Part shown: positions 1 through 6,048 of the stretch, in pieces
Layout: every line of letters begins with the position of its first letter
Numbering within the stretch: position 1 is the stretch's first letter
Source of the DNA: Candidatus Zixiibacteriota bacterium
Lineage (GTDB): Bacteria > Zixibacteria > MSB-5A5 > GN15 > PGXB01
Reading direction: 5' to 3'
Length of the DNA: 6,048 nucleotides
Assembly (NCBI GenBank): GCA_024230695.1
Contig: JAAERC010000684.1
Span: forward strand, 1 to 6,048
Notes under the pieces: generated by a model
The model's input: the letters and a program-made list of their open reading frames with translations, nothing else
Database searches by the model: none
Told to the model about the DNA's origin: nothing
Made by a program: the position numbers and the translations under genes

Positions 1-2005
1 TATGGATAAACATGGTATCAGTTAGGTCAGATGAATTCCAATCCTGTCTTGAAAAATAATAACTTGTATCACCATTCGGATTTTGAATAAATAGCGGATT
101 ATCAATACCATTTAAAAGAGGGTTAAAATTATTGCCATATAGAATTTGAAGTGAATCAAGTGTAAATGGCGGAACTGACGGTAATTTCCATAAGTTTTTA
201 TTGTTATCCCAAAAGTATCGATTGAAATCTTGTTTATCAAATGATGAAATTAACTCATATTGAGAGTGTGTCGGTTCTAAGGCCTTGTAAACTCGATACC
301 CTTCAAAATCATATTGATTGCTGAAAACGTCTCTTGTTAATTCAGATTTAAATCCATTCCAGCGAATAGCAAGTTCCCCGATATTGTTTTCATTGATTGC
401 CGGATATACATGAATTATCGGTGCCGGCGGGGGAGAGGCTCCCTTAAAATCAGGAATTTTATCACCTTCATAATATGCTGTGTCAGCACTAATACATATT
501 AGGGTTGTCTCCGGTGGTGTTACCGAATTATCTATTTCAAAGTCATATTCCATACAGCAAGTCCTGAATTTTCCTTTATATCCATCTCCATCAGTATCGA
601 CTCCGGGATTATCATAGATCCATGATGCCCACCGCGAATTTTTTGCCAGATCTGAGAAGTCAAATTTGCTATAATATTCCTCTGGATTATTATAATCATA
701 ATAATCCTCAAAATCTCGGCCATTAACATGAAGGTTCTCACCGCAAATCCATGCAAAACTCAGTGGAAGTATTTCTCCGGGATGGAGATTGAATGGCCCG
801 AAAGATAATAAATAACGAGCATCATACCCATCAGAAATATCAATGGAATTTTGTGGACGCTGTAACCATCCATCGGAGGTATGATCTTTGGCCGTAAATA
901 ACTGATCATAATCGAATTCATCATTCTGCATAATATAATATTTATTTCTGTCACCGTAGGGAGTTCCCAAAACTCCATTCATATCGCGAAAAGGATGATC
1001 CTCTGTCCCTTTTTTCCGCGGGCCAAAATCAAGTGAAGCACTTCCGTAGTCAGTCGCCCACCAGTTAAATGAATATTTTAACGAATCTGATGGAGTTCTA
1101 ATAACTCTTACTCCTGCGATACCGCTTGCTGAACCTGAATGGATTTCATGTGTTTCGGAACTGGGATCACCATCATTGTCTGTGATATATGCGATATTAA
1201 TAGTATCAAGGTACTCGCATGCTCCTGAAGATGGGTAGGTTTGCCTGAACCCGCATATATCATCTCCATATCCTTCCGGTCCAAATAATGATTCATGATG
1301 AACATCACCATCAACATAGACAGCCATATAAACTTCTTCAAGTGATTTGGTCCCGATGTTTTTAATAGAATAATCGAAAAGAATAAAATCTTCCGCATAT
1401 TCATAGCTCCAGGCGTAACTTCTTTGTGTGATTTCAATACTAAGCGGAATATGTGGTCGTCCATCATTTAGGTCTGTGGCGACAAGCGATGGATTCAAAA
1501 CAGTGTCGGTATAAATCAATTCTATATCAAGTTCCGATTTTGCATCATCACTAAAAAATTGGTCAGAGGTCCTAATTGTACTTCTCGATATCTGACCTCT
1601 TGGAGCCGGGTCAGGCCAAAACTCAATAACTTGATAATTATCATCGATCCCAATTGATACCAGTGTATCTCGACCCACAACCGCTCCGATCCAAAAACCG
1701 CCAACATACAAGTAATTGATATTTGAATTGGCGGGAAACATGCATGAAGGAGCGATCTGCCCGGTTACCGGATCAGGGATTGTTCCTATCCACCCGGTTC
1801 CAAATTGCGCATTATTAGTGACTGTTAACCAAACGTTGCCGACATTTTCAATTGCGACTTCCAAATATGGATCATTACTTGAGGATCGGTAAGTATAAGG
1901 AGTTTGAGAATTGCATAATTTTGGGTTGGTCCGTAAAAAAGCGTTTGTTGATGAAAATAAAGTAAACAGCAAAAAAATGCTTAATAGTAATAACCTTATT
2001 CGCAT
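1..2005 (-). CDS. Gene C: secreted tandem paralogue, probable T9SS cargo (3'-truncated by window edge)
   Basis: Reading from ATG at 2005..2003 gives 668 uninterrupted codons to the left window edge. Residues 1-22 (MRIRLLLLSIFLLFTLFSSTNA) are a clear signal peptide with likely cleavage after TNA, so the protein is exported. An in-frame TGA lies two codons before the ATG, fixing this as the first possible start; no Shine-Dalgarno motif precedes it. The protein follows gene B block by block: GRDTLVSIG, DGRPHIPLSIE, QRSYAWSYEYAEDF, TPSDSLKYSFNWW, GDRNKYYIM and EFDYDQLF. It also has a Cys251/Cys263 pair, an acidic loop with D470, D472 and D474, the SPPPAP linker, and DFEGYRVY at 566-573 opening a fibronectin-III-like region. 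It ends at QDW (654-656)...DLTDTMFIH, matching B around residue 676, so about 205 residues including the sorting domain should lie outside the window. Compared with B, it lacks about 14 residues after the proline linker and has a different, Cys-richer segment after the acidic loop (C483, C484). The molecular function is not recognised. Confidence 0.9.
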   Translation of the reverse strand, partial: MRIRLLLLSIFLLFTLFSSTNAFLRTNPKLCNSQTPYTYRSSSNDPYLEVAIENVGNVWLTVTNNAQFGTGWIGTIPDPVTGQIAPSCMFPANSNINYLYVGGFWIGAVVGRDTLVSIGIDDNYQVIEFWPDPAPRGQISRSTIRTSDQFFSDDAKSELDIELIYTDTVLNPSLVATDLNDGRPHIPLSIEITQRSYAWSYEYAEDFILFDYSIKNIGTKSLEEVYMAVYVDGDVHHESLFGPEGYGDDICGFRQTYPSSGACEYLDTINIAYITDNDGDPSSETHEIHSGSASGIAGVRVIRTPSDSLKYSFNWWATDYGSASLDFGPRKKGTEDHPFRDMNGVLGTPYGDRNKYYIMQNDEFDYDQLFTAKDHTSDGWLQRPQNSIDISDGYDARYLLSFGPFNLHPGEILPLSFAWICGENLHVNGRDFEDYYDYNNPEEYYSKFDFSDLAKNSRWASWIYDNPGVDTDGDGYKGKFRTCCMEYDFEIDNSVTPPETTLICISADTAYYEGDKIPDFKGASPPPAPIIHVYPAINENNIGELAIRWNGFKSELTRDVFSNQYDFEGYRVYKALEPTHSQYELISSFDKQDFNRYFWDNNKNLWKLPSVPPFTLDSLQILYGNNFNPLLNGIDNPLFIQNPNGDTSYYFSRQDWNSSDLTDTMFIH

Positions 2006-2020
2006 GGTTCAATAATATAT

Positions 2021-2057
2021 TTAATAGAATAGAGTCGTTAGATCTTATTCTAGTTAA
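2021..2057 (-). other. Imperfect AT-rich hairpin in the B-C gap
   Basis: TTAATAGAATA (2021..2031) pairs with TATTCTA (2046..2052) plus TTAA (2054..2057), with one bulged base at 2053 and a 14-base loop. It lies between the TAG stop of gene B and the ATG of gene C. The stem is almost all A-T and no T-run follows in the transcription direction, so it is a poor intrinsic terminator candidate. It may be a processing or attenuating structure, or chance in AT-rich sequence. The rest of this 61-bp gap shows nothing else. Confidence 0.3.
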
Positions 2058-2066
2058 TAGCCTTTA

Positions 2067-4709
2067 CTATAAAATAATCACAAGTTTGCCAACCTGACTT
2101 CCAAATTCTGACTCGACCGAATAATAATAAATCCCGGAAACAACCATTTGTGTATTTCTGGTAATAAGATCCCACTCCTCATGCATCGATCTTGGTGAGT
2201 CTTTTGCTTCGTCATGTTCCAGTTGGCGGATCAAGTCGCCATCTATCGAGAAAATACGGATTGTACACCTATGTGGAAGGTTGGTGAAATGGATTCTTCG
2301 TATTCTTTCATCGGGAAGGTTGCCCAAGCCACGTCCTTCAAAGAAACCATCCTCTTTGTAATTGGCATCACCACGATAAGGATTTGGATAAACAATAACT
2401 TTCAAGTCATTAGCTTCAACCATACTATTCTGGTTTTGCGGGAATTCAGCGACGAAGTTCTTGTTGGGTCGGGTTTCAAGCGAGGACAGGTCACTTGAAG
2501 GTGAACCAAAATCAAAGGCCGTGACTGAAAAATAATATTTCTGAGATGGAAGCAGATTTTTTACTTTATACGCATACATATAATATTTGAAATAACCATC
2601 GTCAGTCATTTCATCTCGATAATGAACCCATGCCGTATCATGATTGAGCGTTGTAGGCGGAAGTTGATCCGGATATACTTTATGAATTAGGTTAGTGTCT
2701 GTTAGGTCTGCCTGATTCCAATCTTGTGGTGCAAAATAGTAATTGTTATCTTCCCAGAAGAATGGAGTATCGCGCGTATAATCATTTGGATTAAAGTTCT
2801 CCCCATAGATCGCTCTTAACTCCTCAATAGTGGAAGGTAAACTGTTAAGTTCCCATTCATTTCCAGTCGTAGTTGAGTAAGGATTAAACTCGTATGTATT
2901 ATAATCTTCTACATCAAAAGAGGCGACATTATAGTATCCAAAAAGCTCTTCTGTTAATGAAAGATAAACGCGATATCCTTCAAAATCAATATCGCCACTA
3001 AATGGATCTGGGGTCGTTTCAGAGCGAAAACCATACCATTGAACAGTCATTTCACCAGAATTAGTTTCAGTAACGTGCGGAGTTACCAGGCTTTTAATTG
3101 TGTCGCCAACCGGATAAGGGTTAATAACCCAAAGTTCGGGAGACGGGGGAGGAGAAGCTCCTCTAAAATCGGGTACACCATCACCTTGGTAATAAACAGT
3201 ATCCTCATGAGTATCAAAAGTTGAGCCAATTTTCCCAGAAACCAAAGTTGATTCTACGCATATTCTGTATTTACCGCGATAACCATCACCATCGGTATCT
3301 ACACCGGGGTTGTCATAAATCATACCCGCCCAAATGGAATTTAATCCGATTTCTTCAAAATCAAGTGTATTGTAGTATTCTTCCGGGGCATATCTATTAA
3401 ACACATTTTCATATGCATCACAATCAGAGAAGAAATTATCTCCGGCAACATAAGCAAAAGTCAGGGGTAACACTTCGCCGGGAGATATATCGAAAGGACC
3501 AAAAGAAAGTAGATAACGAGTGTCAAAGCCATCAGCAAAGTTATCGGCATCAGGTCCTCTTTCCAGCCAGCCATCAACTGTATTGTCTTTGGCGCAGAAA
3601 AGCTGATCATAATCAAACTCTTCATGGCTCATAATATAATATTTGTTCCTATCACCCTCCGGAGTTCCCAAAAATCCTCCAAAATCTCGAAATGGATCTT
3701 CCTCAGTGCCTGCCATTCTGGGACCAAAATCAAAGGCGGCTCCACCATTAGAAATCCACCAGTTAAATGAATACTTAAGTGAATCAGATGGTGTTCTGAC
3801 AACTCTCATTCCATGAACTCCGGTGTAATTTCCAGCACCAAATGGGCATTCGTCCTGATTATTGGAATCATCCAGGCCATTATTATCAGAAATATAAGCA
3901 ACATTTATTGTGTCGATCCACCCGCAACCAAATGGAGATTCAATATCTCTTTTAAAGCCGCAGATATCATCCCGGAAGTCTTGCCCGCTGCTACTGTTCA
4001 GACTTCCGACATCACCGTCTACATACATGCCCATATAAAATTGATTTAGGACTCTGGTCCCTATATTTTTAATAGACATATCAAATAATACAAAATCTTC
4101 TGCATATGAATAGCTCCAGGCATAACTACGCTGGTTTACTTCGATGTTGAGTGGAATATGCGGTCTTCCATCATTAGGATCAGCGGCCACATAAGATGGA
4201 TTGGTAACTGTGTCTGTGTACATCATTATAAAATCTTCTTCAGAAACAGCATCAACATCACTGGCATTAGAAAGCGATCTGAATGTAACCTCTCCTCTTG
4301 GATATGGATCTGGATACATTTCCTGAATAAAAGACCATCCGTCGGCGCCGACTGAAACCAAAGTGTCGCGGCCGACAATTGCGCCTACCCAAAATGCCCC
4401 AGCGAAAAGATAAGTATTGTTCCCGGGATATGGATATATAGCAGAAGGAGCTCTTCTATTGGGATCTCTTGGGTCCATCTGAGCTCCGGCAAACCCGGTT
4501 CCGATTTGACCAACATTTACAACTGTTAATCCCAAACGACCAACTCTATGAACACCAATAGAAACATATGGGTCATCCGTTGATATTTTTTGAGCCTGTA
4601 TCTGGTTATTTGAGATATCATATTTGGCCCGGCTTATTGCATAATCAGGTACAATTGCAAATAAAAATAGAATTACCAGGGTAAGGCCTAATTCTTTAAA
4701 TTTCTTCAT
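2067..4709 (-). CDS. Gene B: 880-aa secreted multidomain protein with FN3-like region and T9SS-type C-terminal domain
   Basis: This is the only complete gene in the window. Residues 1-28 form a signal peptide (KKFK n-region, hydrophobic LGLTLVILFLFAIV, cleavage probably near 24-28). Residues 45-480 are a conserved region without a recognised domain, rich in Asp, Tyr and Trp, with a Cys250/Cys262 pair. An EF-hand-like or thrombospondin-3-like acidic loop, DTDGDGY (D471, D473, D475), suggests calcium binding. The proline linker SPPPSPE (519-525) leads into a fibronectin-III-like region (about 545-750) with DFEGYRVY (575-582) and YFSVTAFDFG (726-735), interrupted by a long insertion around QDWNQADLTDT. 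The C-terminal domain (about 768-880) has YPNPYRG (774-780), CTIRIFSIDGDL, EWDL, SGIYYY and final GKLVIIL. This resembles type IX (Por) sorting or FlgD-Ig-like tails, which in known systems direct outer-membrane translocation and surface attachment. A good Shine-Dalgarno supports the ATG. The stop is TAG. No enzyme motif is visible; adhesin, surface-layer or matrix roles are all possible and undecided. Confidence 0.93.
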   Translation of the reverse strand: MKKFKELGLTLVILFLFAIVPDYAISRAKYDISNNQIQAQKISTDDPYVSIGVHRVGRLGLTVVNVGQIGTGFAGAQMDPRDPNRRAPSAIYPYPGNNTYLFAGAFWVGAIVGRDTLVSVGADGWSFIQEMYPDPYPRGEVTFRSLSNASDVDAVSEEDFIMMYTDTVTNPSYVAADPNDGRPHIPLNIEVNQRSYAWSYSYAEDFVLFDMSIKNIGTRVLNQFYMGMYVDGDVGSLNSSSGQDFRDDICGFKRDIESPFGCGWIDTINVAYISDNNGLDDSNNQDECPFGAGNYTGVHGMRVVRTPSDSLKYSFNWWISNGGAAFDFGPRMAGTEEDPFRDFGGFLGTPEGDRNKYYIMSHEEFDYDQLFCAKDNTVDGWLERGPDADNFADGFDTRYLLSFGPFDISPGEVLPLTFAYVAGDNFFSDCDAYENVFNRYAPEEYYNTLDFEEIGLNSIWAGMIYDNPGVDTDGDGYRGKYRICVESTLVSGKIGSTFDTHEDTVYYQGDGVPDFRGASPPPSPELWVINPYPVGDTIKSLVTPHVTETNSGEMTVQWYGFRSETTPDPFSGDIDFEGYRVYLSLTEELFGYYNVASFDVEDYNTYEFNPYSTTTGNEWELNSLPSTIEELRAIYGENFNPNDYTRDTPFFWEDNNYYFAPQDWNQADLTDTNLIHKVYPDQLPPTTLNHDTAWVHYRDEMTDDGYFKYYMYAYKVKNLLPSQKYYFSVTAFDFGSPSSDLSSLETRPNKNFVAEFPQNQNSMVEANDLKVIVYPNPYRGDANYKEDGFFEGRGLGNLPDERIRRIHFTNLPHRCTIRIFSIDGDLIRQLEHDEAKDSPRSMHEEWDLITRNTQMVVSGIYYYSVESEFGSQVGKLVIIL
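2353..2390 (-). repeat. 38-bp exact repeat, copy in gene B (YPNPYRG region)
   Basis: These 38 bases are identical to 5246..5283 in gene A. They encode YPNPYRGDANYK plus the first bases of the next codon, the start of the C-terminal sorting-type domain. Every synonymous position matches, although flanking coding sequence differs at many third positions. Confidence 0.9.
3082..3107 (-). repeat. 26-bp exact repeat, copy in gene B (GDTIKSLVT region)
   Basis: These 26 bases are identical to 5975..6000 in gene A. They encode GDTIKSLVT just after the proline linker, a segment that gene C lacks. Confidence 0.85.
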
Positions 4710-4718
4710 AATTATTAT

Positions 4719-4724
4719 TCTCCC
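4719..4724 (-). promoter_or_regulatory. Shine-Dalgarno site of gene B
   Basis: On the minus strand GGGAGA lies 9 bases before the ATG at 4709..4707. It is the only clear Shine-Dalgarno seen in the window: gene C has none, and the start of gene A is outside. Confidence 0.7.
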
Positions 4725-4746
4725 GCTCTTTGTCTTGACATCGTCT

Positions 4747-4791
4747 GACAGGCTAAATCAACGGATAAAACAATCCCCAATAGGGCCTGTC
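4747..4791 (-). repeat. 7-bp inverted repeat in the leader of gene B
   Basis: GACAGGC (4747..4753) and GCCTGTC (4785..4791) are exact inverted copies separated by 31 bases. Inside them a smaller GGAT/ATCC stem and an overlapping CCC/GGG stem can also form. One arm overlaps the -35 of the candidate promoter and the other falls just past its expected start site, so it could be an operator or a leader hairpin. Arms this short could also arise by chance. Confidence 0.3.
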
Positions 4792-4793
4792 TA
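4765..4793 (-). promoter_or_regulatory. Weak sigma70-like promoter candidate for gene B
   Basis: On the minus strand TAGACA (4793..4788, 5 of 6 consensus bases) is followed after 17 bases by TTTTAT (4770..4765, 4 of 6). Transcription would begin near 4757, giving a leader of about 48 bases that includes the ribosome binding site. No convincing Bacteroidetes-type TTTG/TANNTTTG pair was seen. This is a consensus match only, and AT-rich spacers produce such matches by chance. Confidence 0.25.
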
Positions 4794-4845
4794 TATTTAT
4801 TTTTCTTAGACCCTAACACTAATGTAATATTACTTTGGGCGCAAG

Positions 4846-4858
4846 AGGGAAAGATAAA
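4846..4858. repeat. Degenerate extra copy of the hairpin arm
   Basis: AGGGAAAGATAAA here differs by one inserted A from AGGGAAGATAAA (4907..4918), part of the left arm of the large inverted repeat 49 bases to the right. It may be a remnant of a duplicated element or coincidence in purine-rich DNA. Confidence 0.3.
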
Positions 4859-4901
4859 ATATTTAAAGAAATTCCTCTATCCCACAATATTTATGGCGGG
4901 A

Positions 4902-4959
4902 ATCTTAGGGAAGATAAACAATGGGGTGGAATCCATTATTAGTTTATCTTCCCTAAGAT
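4902..4959 (-). terminator. Perfect 18-bp inverted repeat after gene A; terminator-like hairpin
   Basis: ATCTTAGGGAAGATAAAC (4902..4919) is the exact reverse complement of 4942..4959, with a 22-base loop. The loop can itself form a short AATGG/CCATT stem (4920..4924 with 4933..4937). The structure begins three bases after the TAA of gene A. Neither strand has a T-run after the stem, so it is not a textbook intrinsic terminator. Alternatives are an RNA 3'-end stabiliser, a processing site, or the ends of a tiny mobile element. The fold is certain on sequence; its function is inferred from position. Confidence 0.55.
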
Positions 4960-4962
4960 CTA

Positions 4963-6048
4963 TTACAGTATTACAACCAGTTTTCCAATTTGGTTTCCAT
5001 ATTCAGATTCAACTGAGTAATAATATATACCGGATACAATCATCTGCGTATTTCGAGTAATTAAATCCCACTCTTCATGCATCGAGCGAGGCGAATCCAA
5101 TGGTTCATTATGTTCGATTTGGCGCACCAAATCACCATCTAATGAGAAAATTCTAATTGTGCATCTATGTGGCAGGTTCGTAAAGTGGATTCGACGTATT
5201 CTTTCATCTGGAAGATCACCAATTCCTCTTCCTTCAAATCCGGCATCTTTGTAATTGGCATCACCACGATAAGGATTTGGATAGACAATTACATCTAATC
5301 CGCCATTCTCTACCAATGTCGTTTGATTTTGTGGAAATTCTGCAATATAATTTTTATTTGGCCTGGTTTCTAATGATGCCAAACCACTGGAAGGCGAGCC
5401 AAAATCAAAAGCTGTTACCGCAAAATAATAAAGTTGGGATGGCAATAAATTGCGGATTTTATACTCATACATATAATATTTAAAATAGCCATCATCGGTT
5501 ACTTCATCTCTATAATATACCCATGCAGAATCATGGTTGGCTGTTGTAGGCAATGCTTGATCTGGATACATTTTGTGAATCATTGTTGTATCAGTTAAAT
5601 CAGCCTGGTTCCAGTCTTGTGCATCAAAATAATATGATGTGCCTTCCCAATAAAAGGGATGGTCTACTGTCCATTCATCAGGGTCAAAATTTTCGCCGTA
5701 AAATTCGCGTAATTCAGTCAGGGAAAATGGTAAATCAACCAAATCCCATGGCTCAGCACCGAGTGGGGCAAAAGGATCATATTCATATCTATTATAATTT
5801 TCTCGGTCGTATGAGGAAAGCGGAACAAAGCCACTTAACTCTTCAGTAAGTGAGATAAGGACGCGATATCCCTCAAAATCGATTTCACCACTAAAAGGAT
5901 CTTTTGTGGTTTCTGAACGGTAGCCATACCATTGAACAGTAACCTCGCCAGCATTGGTTTCAGTAATGCGGGGTGTTACCAGGCTTTTAATTGTGTCGCC
6001 GATCGGATATGGGTTGATAACCCAAAGTTCAGGAGCCGGCGGGGGAGA
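4963..6048 (-). CDS. Gene A: secreted tandem paralogue, C-terminal 361 residues (5'-truncated by window edge)
   Basis: The frame is open from the right edge (first codon TCT, Ser of SPPPAPELWV) to TAA at 4963..4965. The start lies outside: aligned to gene B, about 518 residues are missing, including any signal peptide. A TTG at 5742 is only an internal Leu codon. Visible parts, in fragment numbering, are the proline linker, a fibronectin-III-like region opening with DFEGYRV (57-63) and closing with YFAVTAFDFG, the intervening insertion with QDWNQADLTDT, and a C-terminal domain with YPNPYRG (256-262), CTIRIFSLDGDL, EWDL, SGIYYY and final GKLVVIL. That tail fits type IX (Por) sorting or FlgD-Ig-like domains, so the product is probably exported and surface-bound or released. 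Over the last 219 residues of B the two proteins are about 80% identical by hand alignment. A 253-bp spacer with a strong hairpin separates it from B, so co-transcription is uncertain. The biochemical function is not recognised. Confidence 0.92.
   Translation of the reverse strand, partial: SPPPAPELWVINPYPIGDTIKSLVTPRITETNAGEVTVQWYGYRSETTKDPFSGEIDFEGYRVLISLTEELSGFVPLSSYDRENYNRYEYDPFAPLGAEPWDLVDLPFSLTELREFYGENFDPDEWTVDHPFYWEGTSYYFDAQDWNQADLTDTTMIHKMYPDQALPTTANHDSAWVYYRDEVTDDGYFKYYMYEYKIRNLLPSQLYYFAVTAFDFGSPSSGLASLETRPNKNYIAEFPQNQTTLVENGGLDVIVYPNPYRGDANYKDAGFEGRGIGDLPDERIRRIHFTNLPHRCTIRIFSLDGDLVRQIEHNEPLDSPRSMHEEWDLITRNTQMIVSGIYYYSVESEYGNQIGKLVVIL
5246..5283 (-). repeat. 38-bp exact repeat, copy in gene A (YPNPYRG region)
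   Basis: This matches 2353..2390 in gene B base for base, across the YPNPYRGDANYK coding segment. Confidence 0.9.
5975..6000 (-). repeat. 26-bp exact repeat, copy in gene A (GDTIKSLVT region)
   Basis: This matches 3082..3107 in gene B base for base, including all synonymous positions of GDTIKSLVT. Confidence 0.85.

Noticed and set aside
532..1707. Four minus-strand open frames of 61-119 codons (532..756, 760..978, 1108..1467, 1522..1707).
   Set aside because: They lie out of frame inside gene C, whose own frame is open throughout and matches gene B block by block. They show no family resemblance or signal of their own.
1..2005. Gene C as a frameshifted pseudogene.
   Set aside because: A direct codon-by-codon reading from 2005 to the edge gave no stop or frameshift.
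4735..4740. Perfect TTGACA on the plus strand in the A-B spacer.
   Set aside because: No acceptable -10 element at 16-18 bases and no plus-strand gene downstream.
4824..4833. Ten-base palindrome GTAATATTAC in the A-B spacer.
   Set aside because: It is short, all but its ends are A-T, and it is not tied to any promoter element; likely chance in AT-rich DNA.
4963..5742. A separate 259-residue gene starting at the TTG at 5742.
   Set aside because: The same frame continues open to the right edge and aligns with gene B over SPPPxPELWV and DFEGYRV, so the TTG is an internal Leu codon.
2214..5849. Plus-strand open frames of 61-98 codons opposite genes A and B (for example 2214..2498, 3813..4049, 5553..5849).
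   Set aside because: They are antisense to clearly conserved coding sequence, have low-complexity, unconvincing translations and lack ribosome binding sites.
1..6048. CRISPR array, diversity-generating retroelement repeats, or insertion sequence.
   Set aside because: No regularly spaced short repeats, no template/variable repeat pair, no reverse transcriptase or transposase. The repetition seen is explained by paralogous coding sequence.

Overview
The window is an AT-rich stretch (roughly 40% G+C by eye) with all its coding on the minus strand. It holds three tandem paralogues of one large secreted-protein family and no other genes. In transcription order they are gene A (4963..6048, N-terminus beyond the right edge), gene B (2067..4709, complete, 880 aa) and gene C (1..2005, C-terminus beyond the left edge, 668 aa visible). 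No tRNA, rRNA, CRISPR array, transposase or plus-strand gene was found.

Architecture, read from B and consistent in A and C: a signal peptide; a conserved N-terminal region of about 450 residues that I cannot assign to a named domain; an acidic DxDxDG loop inside a conserved YDNPGVDTDGDGY block; a proline linker (PDFRGASPPPSPE); a fibronectin-III-like region opening with DFEGYRVY and closing with VTAFDFG, split by a long insertion; and a C-terminal domain with YPNPYRG, TIRIF..DGDL, EWDL, SGIYYY and a terminal GKLVxIL. That C-terminal pattern is typical of type IX secretion (Por) sorting domains and FlgD-Ig-like tails in the Fibrobacteres-Chlorobi-Bacteroidetes (FCB) superphylum and allied candidate phyla such as Marinimicrobia, Zixibacteria, KSB1 and Calditrichaeota. 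The organism is therefore probably an FCB-affiliated bacterium, but the sequence does not decide the phylum.

Layout from left to right: gene C; a 61-bp gap with an AT-rich imperfect hairpin; gene B; a 253-bp spacer; gene A. The spacer carries a Shine-Dalgarno site and a weak promoter candidate for B, an inverted repeat around that promoter, and a perfect 18-bp inverted repeat directly after the stop codon of A. A and B are closer to each other (about 80% identical over the last 219 residues of B, hand alignment) than either is to C.

The most likely role is a family of exported surface or extracellular proteins produced as an expanded tandem set. Ligand, enzymatic activity and structural role cannot be read from the sequence. 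The most notable features are the tandem expansion, the alternation of rigidly conserved and variable blocks, and the strong hairpin between A and B.
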